A stretch of DNA of 64,000 nucleotides. Source: Heterohyrax brucei. Taxonomy: Eukaryota > Chordata > Mammalia > Hyracoidea > Procaviidae. A model generated the notes under the pieces. The model searched no databases, was not told the DNA's origin, and saw only the letters and a program-made list of their open reading frames with translations. Made by a program: the position numbers and the translations under genes. Each line of letters starts with the position of its first letter. The first letter of the stretch is position 1. This document shows positions 1 through 12,014 of this stretch, one piece after another. The DNA lies in the NCBI GenBank assembly GCA_028571685.1, contig CM053143.1:52073208-52137207 (forward strand). Reading direction: 5' to 3'.

Positions 1-424
1 GCCACTGGAATATCATGTGACTTTAAAAATATGTATTACTCTGGCTGCCTTGTGGAGAATAGGGTGAGGGGAAGAAAAAAAAATGCCTAGTGAAACCAGA
101 TAGGAGGCTATTGTGTTAATACAGGTTAGAGAGATAGTGGCTCAATCTAGGGTCAGTGCTTGTCAACTTTGATTCCACTCTGGAGCTTCTATAAAAGCCT
201 AATACCCAGGACAAACACACACAAATTAAATAAAAATTTTTCTGTGTGGAACCAAGACGTCAATAATCATAAATGTCCCTAAGTTATTTCATTGTAACTA
301 AGGTTTAGAACCATTATCCAAGGTAATAATCATGGAAGTCATAAAAAGTGATTGGATTCTAGCTGTATTTAACCAGTAGAAGTAACAGGTTTTTTATTGA
401 CCGTACAGGAAAATAGCTTGATGT
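1..424. other. unassigned sequence
   Basis: AT-rich sequence with a short A-run near 75-83. I see no gene, RNA or repeat that I can name. Confidence 0.5.
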
Positions 425-688
425 TGTTACCAGTTGCTGTTGATTTGGTTTCAACTCACGACAACCCCATATGTGCCTAGTAGAAAGTTCCCAAAAAGTT
501 TTCAAGTCTGTGACCTTTCAGAGGGAGAGTGCCAGCCCTGTTATCTCAGATGCTTCTGGGTAGATTCAAACCACCAACTTTTTGGCTATTTAAAAAACAA
601 ACAAACACTGCCATATGTCAGGTCCAACTCATGGTGACCCTAGAAGTCAGAGTTAGTGCTTAATCATTTGTGCTACTCAGGGACTCCT
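425..688 (-). mobile_element. AfroSINE, long form A, with a second SINE piece nested in it
   Basis: Read on the - strand this is an AfroSINE: the end facing right has the head complement (ctactcagggactcc) and the left end has the tail motif (cagttgctgttgattt). The middle carries the extra segment typical of the longer form (gatgcttctgggtagattcaaa). Within it, about 581-650, lies another tail plus body start (cactgccatatgtcaggtcc) on the same strand. The outer element resumes afterwards, so this looks like a truncated SINE inserted into an older SINE. Boundaries are approximate. Confidence 0.7.
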
Positions 689-815
689 AAACAGCTAGAT
701 ACTAACCACTGATAATGTTAGATCTGTACTTACGCATTTCTCAGTTCAGAAAGAGAGAGCAACCAGCTGAACTGTTTGAAGGGCTATCTGCTGGGAGGAT
801 TATCTCACCAGTCTT

Positions 816-1172
816 TTAGAGTGGCATTGTTGAATTGCAGCTGTACACCTCTAGGTTGTGATGTATTGTGTAGAACCATCTGTAAGCCAGGCGTTTTTCT
901 TCCTTAACGAAATGTTTGAAAAGATTTCCCCTATGGGCTTTATTTGGGATCAGAGAAGTCACTGAAGTAGGAGTAGGTGACATAGGTATGTGAGCCACCC
1001 ACCTGGGCAACTTCTGTCTCCTAGGTCTCTGTGAGCCTGGCCACTCACGGAACATTTTTTGTTGATGATGATTTACTACCACTTATACCCAACATTGTGG
1101 TTTGAGGTGTTGGATAACACCAGACAGTTCAAGTCGCATTGTTACTTGATATTCTGTAGTCAAGTGTACAGT
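816..1172. other. unassigned sequence
   Basis: No recognisable feature. An 88-codon stop-free stretch on the - strand here has no domain I recognise and no supporting signal. Confidence 0.4.
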
Positions 1173-1372
1173 GTTGCTGTTGTATGCCATTAATTCCAAT
1201 TCATAGCAACCCTGTATGACAGCATGGAACTGTCCCAAGGGGTTGTCTGGGTTCTAAGTCTTTATGCGAACAGGTTACCCTGTCTTTTCTCCCATGGAAA
1301 CACTGGTGAGTTCAAACTGCCATCCTTTTTGGTAGCAGCTGAGCACTTTAAATCATTGTCCCAGGGCTTAGT
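1173..1372 (-). mobile_element. AfroSINE, long form, diverged
   Basis: The left end reads like the SINE tail (ccattaattccaattcatag) and the right part has ggtagcagctgagcacttta and a degenerate head. The spacer between them is longer than in the short form. It is strongly diverged. Confidence 0.6.
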
Positions 1373-2981
1373 AATAAGCACGGAGCTGTTTTTCGAAAGA
1401 AAATGTTGTCTAAATAAGAAGCCATGTCTCTGTTCTAAAAATCTTGGCACTGCCTTCTATAATTATCATTTTGAAACTTACTAGAGGCTTTGTTCAGTAT
1501 TCCTATTATTCTAGTTAAGCAGGATTATCCAGTTTGGTACAGCATATTCAATTATCTAAAATTCTGTTTACTTTTCATTTGGATTCATGAAAATATCAAT
1601 TTGAAATAAGTGTTTCCTTTGTAGTTACCAGTGTTTTCTAGGTGAAAGTGTAAACAAAACTAACCGTAACCTTGGGGATACTTTTTCTCACATTTAGGTA
1701 CTTATCCATTAATGACATAAATGTACTGAGTGCCTAGTATGTGGCTCTGATGAGGTCCAGGGGACAAAAATGGACATGGTTCAATAAATAATTAAAATAC
1801 AGAGAGATTAGGCCAAAAGAGTTAATGTACAAAGCCTTACAGAAGAACCAAGGATGGTGTGATGATCACATGGAACTAGGTACAGCTTTGCTAGGGAATG
1901 CTTAAAGAAGACACAATACTTCACCTGCCTTGTAAAAGGGTAGGAATTTGCTATGTGAACAGAATGGGAAAAGAAGAGAGCAGATGATGAAAAGGTTGAG
2001 AGAAAAGAATTTGGGAGAGATGGCTTTCTAACCAAAGACGTGCAGGCCTATTGTGTCAACTTTATCGCATTTCCAGTAGGGAGTTTCTAACCTTGTCTCG
2101 CAGTTGAATTCATGCTGATAAAATGATAACCGAGCTGTAACTAAGATTCGTGAACATTTTCCCATGGAAAAATCCTCATAAAGTCTGCTGTTTCTCACAA
2201 ATTCATGAGCCTGTAAAGAAAAAGACCTATAAAGAGAAATATTGATGCTTGTGAATTGAAAATCTTGCTGTGGTTTTAGCAGGTGACTTGAACCTCTGCA
2301 GTGAAGGATTGTAAATGCGACTGATGCAGCCTTCCTCTTTTGAGTCAAGGCGTCATGCCTCTTTAGTCCTTTTGCATTTGTGTCCAGTGACACTGGACAC
2401 ACTAGTAATTAGTATGGGAGTAAATTTTTTCCCCTTGAATTTATAAAATAAGAGCAATATTAACTTGACCAACTAAAACTTGAGAGGAATAATCTTAAAT
2501 TGTGGGATAGTTTTCCCTGCTAGATATTTTTTATTCTTTTTTAGATTGTAATATAATTTTGGTATCTATTTTTCAAATCATTTTATAGTATACAAGCTTA
2601 TATTGTGAGCTCGCTACCATTTGATGAAAACTATGTAGAAAGGAAGCTAAGATATAATACAATTGTTTAGTCAATACTAAAACTTTGCTAAGAATGTGTA
2701 CAATATACTCTGGTGACATGGAAAGCTTAGATGAAATATTAGGATGAGTGCATCATCTCTAATGACTAGAGTATCTGGGGGGCCTTAAATTAATCTTTAT
2801 GGGATTGATAATAATTAAAGACATCTGGCTTTATCAGAGTTATTTTACCACATTGAGAAAGGAAACTCTTTTTTCTTTTAAAGAGCTATTTTCTTTAATT
2901 GCAATTTCAATAAGAAAATATAAGGGAGCTCAGTATCGCCTTTGAGAAGATTTAAATTTCTCTTCCAGTTTCCGATTTTAT
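1373..2981. other. unassigned sequence
   Basis: No gene seen. A 124-codon open stretch on the - strand at 2028-2402 shows no motif I recognise, and its length is within chance for 64 kb of such sequence. The segment around 1715-1800 vaguely resembles ancient LINE2 3' sequence but is too diverged to call. Confidence 0.4.
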
Positions 2982-3100
2982 ATTTCCTACCAATAGGAAA
3001 GCTTATATTTCTGGCACTTTCTGCAATCTAAAAGGATGTTCAATGGTTACTGTAAGAAGAAACCCTATTTACAAAGATGTTTAGAGCATCCAAGTTCTTA
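2982..3100 (+). repeat. unnamed diverged repeat, copy 1
   Basis: About 115 bases align by eye with 3735-3850. Shared blocks include an aagctt followed by tatNtctggc, then aaaaNgatNttcaatg, then ttactgtNaga, in the same order and spacing. It is either an old local duplication or two copies of a dispersed repeat I cannot name. Confidence 0.5.
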
Positions 3101-3734
3101 AGGTCTTGTTTCACCCCTTTTGGAAAAAATGGAACCCAGTGGTTCATGTGCAACATAGATGCTGGAATTTTGTGCTTAGAGCCTATGTAAAACTTTATGA
3201 ACTGACTTATGTACTTTCCAAGTTGGATTTGTTATACATGTGGGTATCAGTTTCTTAGTTTTCTCAGTGTTTTTAGGGGCTTACATACAGGATATTCTTT
3301 TAGTGATTTGCTTAACATGTGCTGCTCAAAACCGTCTGAAAAAACCAGTTTAATGCTTTGCAAGTGGAAATGCCACATGGCCTTGTTGGCTTTATTTAGT
3401 TGTAACAGAAAGAAAGAGCTATTATAATGCAACTTTGGATATTATATTCCAGTGTAGATTTTTTTTTTTTTTTTCCATTTTAGCAAGGAAAATAGATGAC
3501 TGTTGAGAGCATAAACTACATCTGGATTTTTTTTTTTTTTGGTTTGTTTTCCATATTGGTAGATTGAAAGTCTTGGTAGCTCTCACAGAATTTTTTTTTT
3601 ATAATAAATCATAGTTTTTCCCTGATGAAATTGAAATAGTGTTCTTTTCAAAGCAAGGACTGACTGATACAATGAAGGAATATTAAATTTATCAGGTGGC
3701 AAAATGAGTAGTGTGAGGAAAACTGAACATTTTA
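3101..3734. other. unassigned sequence with T-tracts
   Basis: Contains three T-runs (about 3461-3474, 3528-3540 and 3591-3600). No gene or named element is recognised. Confidence 0.4.
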
Positions 3735-3850
3735 GATTTCCTTCCAACAGATAAGCTTCTATGTCTGGCTCACTCTGTGCCTGAAAAAGATATTCAATGA
3801 TTACTGTTAGAGGAAATTTGATTTCAGAAGTCTTTCAGAATGTGATCTTT
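3735..3850 (+). repeat. unnamed diverged repeat, copy 2
   Basis: Same orientation as copy 1 at 2982-3100, with the same ordered blocks and more substitutions than the young repeats of the window. Similarity continues weakly into the segment reading atttcagaagtctttcag. Confidence 0.5.
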
Positions 3851-4017
3851 TTTATGCAGGAGCTCCGTGAGTAGTCAGAAGAGACCATGGAGGAACAAGA
3901 GGACCTCAATTCATCTTTCCAGGTTGGTACGTTTAGTGGCATATAATCTGAAAAACGACTTTGCTTTTCCGAGCTTCAGTTTCATGGATGATGAAGCCAG
4001 GTCACACAAGCCTGCTG

Positions 4018-4172
4018 CTAAACCTCCTGACACTGAGTCAATTCCAACTCATAGTGACTCTGTAGGTCAGAGTAGAACTGCTTCACAGTATCCAGGCACA
4101 CCTGGTGAATTTGAACTGCCAACCTTTTGGATGGCAGATTCGCACTTAACCACCAGGGTTTCCAAGTCCTGC
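4018..4172 (-). mobile_element. AfroSINE, short form
   Basis: The tail region (ctgagtcaattccaactcat), the body (gtcagagtagaactgct) and the B-box complement (gaatttgaactgccaacctt) lead to the head complement ending accagggtttcc. Nearly full length on the - strand. Confidence 0.85.
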
Positions 4173-4442
4173 CTATTTCACTAGGCTGCTGTGAAATCTA
4201 AATGACAAAAAGTGTGTAAATGTGCATCCCAAAGTGTCAGATAAGTGTAATTTATAATTTTAATATAGTATCTCTAAAGAATAGTGGGCAGTTATGAGTG
4301 ATAAAACTATTTGGGCTATTAATTTTCAATTATGGAGAATGCTGTTAACAAACAGCACAAATGTTTTAATTGCAATTTAGTACTATAATGTAAAGAATGA
4401 ATTTTAAATGTTTCACTTTGGATATATAATTTCTAGGTTATG

Positions 4443-4570
4443 AGCTCAGCCTGCTAACCAAAGTAATGGTCGTTTAAATCCATAAGCCGTTCCTTGGAAA
4501 CTCTATAGGGTAGTTCTCCTCTGTCCTATAAGATTGCTAGGAGGCAGAATCAACTTGACAGTAATCGTTT
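4443..4570 (+). mobile_element. AfroSINE, 5'-truncated
   Basis: Begins inside the tRNA-like head (cctgctaaccaaagt), then ttccttggaaactctatagg and cctctgtcctataag, and ends in the tail (agaatcaacttgacag). Diverged. Confidence 0.75.
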
Positions 4571-5954
4571 TAGCATTAGACTGCAGGGCATTTTATAGGT
4601 ATAGCACTTTTATTCTATAAAAGTGAAAAAAAATGCGACCTTTGAAGAGGGAAGTCCTAGAAACAGTAGAAATACTAGAGGACAAATTATGTATGTAAGT
4701 CTTGGACCACACATTTTATGTAGGTCATATTATCATCATTAGTGACGTATTTAGCTACAGCTGGGATATATCCTGCTAAATGAAATGAATTTTCAGTTTT
4801 AAATAATAAGGTCAAAAAGAAAGAACAGGAAGCTGCCTTTGGATAAGACTGTACACATCTTGTGTGAGTGTAAATGGACATTATTTTAATAAGCTTAGCA
4901 AAAACAGAAGCTGCTGGCGGATATACTTGTCCTTTTTGAAACTGTCATTATTTGGAAGCTGAACAAGAGTCACATTCCAGATGCATGCAGAACATTTCAT
5001 TGAAAGAATACTTGTAGCAAGAAGATGTATCCACACACACCCATTGGCTTTTGTTAGCGGTCATAAACTTGATATACGGTGCTAATTTGTTTCTTTCTTT
5101 GGACAAGAAACTGGAGGTATTGTCCATCTGGCTCCTTCCCTGAAGTGGAGCCTAAGAGGGAGGTGAAGTAGGGTGAAGACGTGGAATTCTAACACCAAAT
5201 CAAAGTCTTGCTGACATTCTGAAGCTGTGTGTACTTATTCAAAGCCAAGGTTCTTTGCACGGGCCCTGTTACCCACCTCTGATTCTTTCACACTCAAGGT
5301 CTTCCAGATGTTCCTAAGAAAATGTGTCTCTTTATAACAAAAGACTTGGCTCTATCAGCCATCGTTTTCTGTATATTCCCGTGGCACCAATTTACAAGAG
5401 GTTGTAATGCATCCCCAAACATATGCCTATAGCATCTTCATGATTACTTTTGAAATTATCAGCCACTTGTCAGCATATCATAGACAGATAGAACAATTTC
5501 AGCACACAAATTTATTGAGTACAATAAATTTGGAGGATTACATATCCCACAGTTACTGTATCTGCACACATGTTGTACTCGCATGCATTCAGCACTAACT
5601 TAAAACTGCTGAGAATGGTAATGGTACTTTGGGGTTTGATTTTCTGATAGAAAAAAGTGATATTTGGCTTCTGGATTTCTTGTACTAAAAAATATTTGCT
5701 TAAAGAGCAACTGGAGCCACTTAGGAAACATTATACTCCTTTGTCTCATGGAAATTCTGTGAAAATTAAATTTACAAATGCATAACTGTAGCCACAAGGG
5801 ATGCATTTTAAAATTTAGAGAGAAAAGGAGAGTTGGGGATGGAAGAACTAGCTTGATGTATATGACAAAATGATCATGGAATATCTAATGGTGCCCTTGT
5901 GAGAAGAACAAGACAGAATGGTTTGTCATTGACTTCCCCTTCCCCTTCCGGAAC
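4571..5954. other. unassigned sequence
   Basis: About 1.4 kb of AT-rich sequence in which I see no gene, RNA or named repeat. Confidence 0.4.
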
Positions 5955-6153
5955 TAATACCAGTTGTTGCCATGTCACTTCTGGCTAATGATGACCCATA
6001 CATGTCCCAGTAGAACTATATTCCATCATATTTCTAATAGCTAATTCTTTGGATCAACAGGTTTTTCTTTTGAGGTGCCTCTGGGTAGACTCAAACCTCC
6101 AATCTTGCTGGTAGCAGTGGAGCACATTAACTGCTTGTATTACACAGGGGCCC
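5955..6153 (-). mobile_element. AfroSINE, long form A
   Basis: Has the longer-form middle (gaggtgcctctgggtagact), then ggtagcagtggagcacatta, and a head complement ending cacaggggccccc. Same architecture as the copies at 425, 18010, 21315 and 52795. Confidence 0.75.
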
Positions 6154-6189
6154 CCTTCAAGATTAATAGCCAGGTTATGTGACTGCTTG

Positions 6190-6300
6190 CTAAGTGACAA
6201 GCTCTGTGGTGAGCGTGTTATATACATTATCTCTTCTAGTCCCTAGAGGGAATTTGGAGGTCACTTACCTGCCATAGAACTGAGATATCCTTGAAGTCAG
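6190..6300 (-). mobile_element. MIR fragment
   Basis: The segment reading gtgttatatacattatctct resembles the MIR core/3' region in reverse orientation. Very diverged, boundaries uncertain. Confidence 0.4.
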
Positions 6301-6829
6301 TGAATGAACTACTAGAGGCAGAAGTAGGGTGGAGCTTGAAAAAAAGATGCCCAGAGGAGTGGGACACGCCAAGGTTACTAGGTTTGAGCAGTCTGTACTT
6401 AGGATGTTGGTGGCAAGGGACTTATTTTTCCTTCAGTCTTAAAAACAACTGGATAATAATTTTGATAATTAAAGAGAAAGTGCATTTTGAGAATGCAGAA
6501 GGCTATGAATGAGAAACCTACCTGATTTACTCACAAGTAGACTTATCTCATGTTGTTAAAATAGACTGACTGTAAGAGAATTTTGAGTCCCTAGTTCCTT
6601 TCTGTTTACTTTGCCTTGCTCCTCTTTATACATAAAGTCTACAGAACAAAGCAATGTGTGTAGAATTATCAGACACTATAATTCTCCCAAGAGAGCATAA
6701 TAGGACTTTTGCATCTCAAACTCTCTGAAGAAAAACTGATATATCATATTTTTGACTATTTTCAATGTCTAAGCATTCAACATCCATAAAAGTCCTTCAA
6801 AAAAATTTGTTAGCAAGTTTTTTTCCTTT

Positions 6830-7612
6830 TTAAATTTATTAATTACAGTAAAAGAATAAAATTTATAACATCTATCAGTTATCTCATCTATGATAAACTC
6901 TGACTCCCCATTTCCCCTTGTAGCCAACATAGTTATTTTCTTCTGTAGATAATTCTATTTTTAAGTCCTTACAACAGGGGTCTCACATAATATTTGTCCT
7001 TAGATGCTGACTGATTTCACCCAGCGTGATCTCTTCCAAATGAGACCATGTTATAAGATGTTTCCTAAAATTTTCATTGTTTTTTATCACAGCGTAGCGT
7101 TCCATTGACTATATGTACCATAATTTGTTTATCCGTTCATCTGTTGATGGGCATTGGAATTCATTCCATCTTTTAGCTATTGTGGACTGTGCTGCAGCAA
7201 ACATCCAGGTACGTGTGTCTGTTCATGTGACAACCTTTGTTTCTGAAGGATAAATTCCAAGCAGTGGAATTACAGGATCAAATGGTCTATTTCCTGCTTT
7301 TTAAGGAAGTACCAAAGAGGTTGTACCATTTTGCAATCCCACCAGCAGTGTAGGAGAGTTTCAATTTCTCCACGGCCTCTCCAGCATTTGTTGTTTTGTG
7401 TTTTATGGATCATGGCCAACCTTCCTGGGATGAGATGGTATCTCATCGTAGTTTTAACTTGAATTTCTTTAGTAGCGAATGATAGTGAGCATTTCTGCAT
7501 GTGTCTTTTGGCTGCCTGAATATCCTCTTTAGAGCAGTGTCTGCCCCTCGCTTCCTTGGATTATTCTTTTCTTGTTGATATTTTGTAGTACCTTGTAGAT
7601 TATGGAGATCTG
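6830..7612 (-). mobile_element. L1 3' end (ORF2 C-terminus and 3' UTR part)
   Basis: An L1 fragment transcribed to the left. The reverse complement of 7270-7500 translates to the ORF2 C-terminal region, including [15 protein letters not shown] and the [15 protein letters not shown]-type motif. The + strand reads tagctattgtggactgtgct, the usual antisense L1 text. It is colinear with 35110-35810 in the larger L1 at 34150-36765. The 5' part is missing and frames are broken, so it is inactive. Confidence 0.9.
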
Positions 7613-8365
7613 TAATAGAGCTAAGCCTTGTGATTCTTAGTATGATGTGTTGAATTTCTCTATCAAGTGGGGATTGACTTCTACCATATGGGTCAGAGTT
7701 TAGTTGTATACTAGTTAGACTAAAGGGATATTCTAGAAAACATTTCTCTGCTCATCATTTGGCTTAGAGGGATTTCTGGGCATGCTTTTGTCTGCCAGTT
7801 AGCAAACAGATCTTCTGCCATGTTGCTTAGCATTTTTGGGTTGTAAAATCAATTCTTTCAATAACTCTGATTTAAAAAATAACAGTACTGTAAGTTGTAA
7901 AAGAAACTGCCTCATTCTTTACTTTGGAGAAGTTTTCATTCTTGTGAAATTAAAACATCACAGAGACCTTAGGTTATTATCTAAAATAGATTAATCTCTT
8001 CAGTGCAGGAATCTCTTTAATAAAATTCATGATAGCTGATTATTCAGACTCTGTTTGAATCATTCTTTAAAAAAAGCCTCATTTTTTATTGCACTGAGTT
8101 GAAACCTACATTCTTATTTGTCAGATTTATCTTTTGAAGGAAGACACTATTATGGTGCCATACTTCTATGTCTTCTCTTTGTTAGGTGTAAAGCACCCTG
8201 TTCCATCTACTACTGTTCATGTGAGGGAACTCCAGTTCTCTCTGAATCTAGGATACCCTCTTTCACACAAATGAAAGTTTGGAGAAAATAAAGTGCCCAT
8301 TGCTGAAGTTGTATCCTTGGCTTTAGGGTTAAACCACCACTTAGGTAACATCACTTGACTTGGTT
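7613..8365. other. unassigned sequence
   Basis: No gene or named repeat recognised between the L1 fragment and the next AfroSINE. Confidence 0.4.
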
Positions 8366-8503
8366 TCCCAAACCTGTTGCTGTCAAGTTGACTCTACCTC
8401 ATGCTGACACTATAAGGCACAGTAGGATTGCCTCATAGCATTTCCAAGAGAAGCTGGTGGATTCGAACTGCTGACCTTGGAGCTCCAAGGCTCCAAGGTT
8501 TCC
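8366..8503 (-). mobile_element. AfroSINE, short form
   Basis: Tail cctgttgctgtcaagttgac, body gcacagtaggattgcc, B-box complement ggattcgaactgctgacctt, then a degenerate head ending ccaaggtttcccc. A small internal duplication of ctccaagg occurs near 8483-8498. Confidence 0.85.
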
Positions 8504-8704
8504 CCCATATTTCAAAAGAAATAATTTTTGAGAATATGCAGATATGAAAAAATGAATCAATTTTCTCTTAAACTGTAGAAGAAATTTCTACTAGCTAAAT
8601 AGTGGATGAGGCCTGAAGTAAAACAGAGGTTTGGCTGTAAAAAAGGTGACTTTCTTCTTCTTCCACTACTTCCTTAAGAGTATTTTTCAGAGACATAAAC
8701 TTTC

Positions 8705-8864
8705 ACCAAACCAGACCCACTGCCATGGAGTTGATTGTGATTCACAGTAACCCCTATAGGGCAGAGTAGAACTGCAGTGTTTCCAAGGAGTGCCTGGTGG
8801 ATTTGAACTGCTGATGTTTTAGTTAGTGGATGAGGCCCTTAACGACTATGCCACCGGGGTTTCC
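8705..8864 (-). mobile_element. AfroSINE, short form, near full length
   Basis: Runs from the tail (accaaaccagacccactgcc) through cagagtagaactgcagtg and gatttgaactgctgatg to the head complement ending gccaccggggtttcc. Confidence 0.9.
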
Positions 8865-10599
8865 GAACTTTCACTAGATGGTAGCAAATACTCTATTATT
8901 TGAAAACTGATGAAAAAGGCCAGTTCACCTCCTTCCAGTCCCTTCTTATGATTTTATCTTTCCTATATCCCTTTAGGAATAAAATTTCTAGTTAAAGAAA
9001 TATGACCAGAGATGGAAGTGACAGGCAGTGGGGTATGGTAATCTAGAATGTATAATCCATCATAGGTAGGTGTAGCTCTACATTGGTGCTCTGCACTTTT
9101 GTGGTCACAGGAAAGATATACAAGGTAAATACAAATTTTGTATAACATAGCTTCTATGTCCATAAAAATTAAAAACTAGTGTAGAAGAGAAAGGGAAGGA
9201 AAAAAACGTAATAAGTTTCTTGACTTAATAGAAGAAAGTCAATTGATAATGTTTGTGGCAGACACTAATTTACTTCCAGTACGCATTCTTCAATTATTTT
9301 ATTAATGTTTTAGCTATGTGTAAGTTAGGATTTAATCGGAGAGGCTGAACCATTATGAATGATTATAGACTACAGGCTTAATTACAGGTGTTAGGCCTTA
9401 AGCAATTGTGGGAGCTTCTGAAAGAGGCCAAACCAGCTGTGGCTCCTGCAATCTAGAGATAAGTTTGTAATTTCTTTAGGTGTGTGAGATCTGCAAACAG
9501 AAAACAAAGTTGAATATGGATGAGAAAAAGAAGAACCTGGATGTACACTGAACTGGGACCTAGGACTTACACAGACAAACTGGAACCCACCAGCTACTAG
9601 TAAAATTTTTTATATTAGACAGTAGAAGAAGGAAGAAAAGGAAGACATGAATAAATATTACTGTCCTCATTTCTGTACTAGTCATGTGATCTTTGATATA
9701 AGCTGTATATAACCACCTTATTTCACTAACAATTTCGTTTTGCTTTGCCCTCAGGAAGTACCACAGCTGGTCGTTGTTTCTTGCCTGGTAAGCTAACTCT
9801 TCATTTCTAAAGGGACTTGCCCATTACCAGTATTTGGTTATCGGTTTAATCTCAGAGCATGGGGTTGAAAAGAGGTGCTCTAGGGGATTCCATGCAGTTC
9901 AGATGTGCTTTTCCATGACGACTATGGTATAGCAGCACAGTTACCTCTTCATAGTTAAGATCAATCACCCCAACCAGCTCATACTCTCTTCTTTGCTTAT
10001 TGATTTACCGGCTGGAGGAGCCCAAAGTGGTGTCAGTCTCAACTTTCAGTTTAATGAAACAACTGCTGTTTTCACTGATGAATGAATTTTTCCCTTGAAA
10101 ACTACTACCTTTATATCAGTAGGACCTAAAGTTGTCAAGATGGAAAAAAAGTAAAGGGAATGACTGGGATCACTGTGAGATGGTCTTGTGACAAATGCTA
10201 TCAATCGCCTGTTGTCTATAACCTCTACCCCACTGGACCACAATGACAATTTGGGTCTTCAAGATTTAGTGTCCATTTAGTGCCAGTGTGAAATAACCCC
10301 AAACTCTGATTATTTCAGATCCCTGTGGGGAAAATTAGGGGGATATTTTACAGCATAGAAGTCTGCTGTCTTACCATAGGGCTTTATCAGCTTCTTTGCC
10401 CTAGTCTCGTCTATAGGTGTTCTGTGTCTGTGAAGTGGCCCACATCTGGATGATGGGCCATGACTGTCTCTAGTGATAATATAATGTAGACTGCTGCTCA
10501 CCAGGCCTGGAGATTTTTCACATATATAAATTTAGTAAGACACTAGTAGGTTGCCCACCTGTGTCAGTTTTAGAGACACCATGATCCACTTCTTTTGTG
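8865..10599. other. unassigned sequence
   Basis: About 1.7 kb with no gene that I can support. The 9740-10510 part has a slightly richer composition and could be very old retroelement internal sequence, but no reading frame shows a recognisable motif, so I do not name it. Confidence 0.35.
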
Positions 10600-10728
10600 A
10601 ATTTGGCATAACTCAAAAGATGTCAGCACTAATTAATAATTGGAACCTACAATGTACAGAAGCATGAGACTAGGAAAACTGGAAGTTGTAAAAAAAATAA
10701 ATAAAATGGAATCCTTAAAGATTCATAT

Positions 10729-10820
10729 GCCAGCCAAGTGCCGTTGAGTTGGATCTGACTCATGGCAACCCTAGAGGCCAGAGCAGAGCTGACCCCCAGA
10801 GTATTCAAGGAACACCTGGT
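10729..10820 (-). mobile_element. 5'-truncated AfroSINE inside BovB
   Basis: 92-bp insert beginning gccagccaagtgccgttgag on the + strand and ending aacacctggt. It is flanked by the perfect 10-bp target duplication agattcatat at 10719-10728 and 10821-10830. BovB sequence resumes directly after the second copy, so this SINE is younger than the BovB. Confidence 0.9.
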
Positions 10821-10990
10821 AGATTCATATACTAGGCATTAATGGGCTGAAATAGACTGGTCTTGGTCATTTTGAATCTGACTACCATGTGGTTTACTAT
10901 GCTGGAGATGACAAAACGAAGAGAAATGGCTCACCTTCACTGTCTAAAAGAACATTTCAGTATCTATGCTGAATTACAACGCTGTCAGTG

Positions 10991-11480
10991 TGTTTTAGTC
11001 ATCTAGTGCTGCTTTAACAGAAATACACAAGTGGATGGTTTTAAAAAGAGAAATTTTATTTTGTCGCAGTCCAGTGGGCTACCAGTCCAAATTCAGGTGT
11101 CACCTCCAGGGGAAGTCTCTCTCTGTTGACTCTGGCGGAAGGTCTTAGTCATCAGTCTTCCTCTTGACTGGGAGCTTCTTATGTGCAGGGCCCCTAAGTC
11201 ATTTTCAAAGGATTCACTTTGCTCCCAGCACTGCTTCTTGGTGGTGTGAGGTCCCCAGCTCTCTGCTTGATTCCCTTTCCTTTATATCTGAAAAGATTGC
11301 CTCAAGGCACAGTATAGCCGTACATATTGAGTCCTGCTCCACCAACACACCTATGGCCCATCTTCCCTCATTAACATCATAGAGGATTTATAACATAAAG
11401 AAATGTCACACAATACCAGGACTAAGGTGTAGTCACATTGTTTGACACATTTTGGGGGGGACACAAATCAAACCATGACA
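10991..11480 (-). mobile_element. solo LTR, ERVL-MaLR (MLT/MST-like), in BovB
   Basis: 490-bp LTR reading right to left: the reverse complement begins TGTCATGG, has the gtgtcccccc run, and ends ACTAAAACA. It is bounded by the perfect 5-bp target duplication cagtg at 10986-10990 and 11481-11485. No internal retroviral sequence flanks it, so it is a solo LTR left by recombination. It splits the BovB endonuclease region. Confidence 0.92.
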
Positions 11481-12014
11481 CAGTGACAGGATAATATCCA
11501 CACACCTTCAAGAAAGACCAGTTAAAACAACCGTTATTTAAATTTATGCACCAATCACTAATGCTCTGGCATTCAGTTTGAGGAAATTGAACATTTTTGC
11601 CAACTTCTGCAAACTGAAGTTGGTCAAACATGCAGTCAAAATGTGTTGATAATTACTGGTGATTGGAATGTAAAAGCTGGAAGTAAAGAAGGATCAGTAA
11701 TTGGAAAAATATGGCCTTGGTGATAGAAATGGTGCTGGAGATTTCATGATAGAAACTTACAAGACTAGTGACTTATTCATTGCAGACACCATTTCTCATG
11801 AACGTAAATGACAGCTATACGCATGGGTCTCACTGGATGGAAAAGGCAAGAATCAAATTGACTACACGTCTATGGAAAGAGATAATGGCAAATTGCAGTA
11901 TCATATGTCAGAGAAAGTAAAGGGCCTTACTGCAGAACAGATCATCTATTGCTTATGTGCAGGGTCAAGATAAAAGTTGAGGAAAATTAAAACAGTTCCA
12001 AGAGATTTTAAATA

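Noticed and set aside
2028-2402. 124-codon - strand ORF
   Set aside because: No motif, no splice context, and a length compatible with chance.
9740-10510. Possible ERV or gene-derived segment upstream of BovB
   Set aside because: Looked slightly structured, but no reading frame on either strand showed a recognisable motif; left unassigned.
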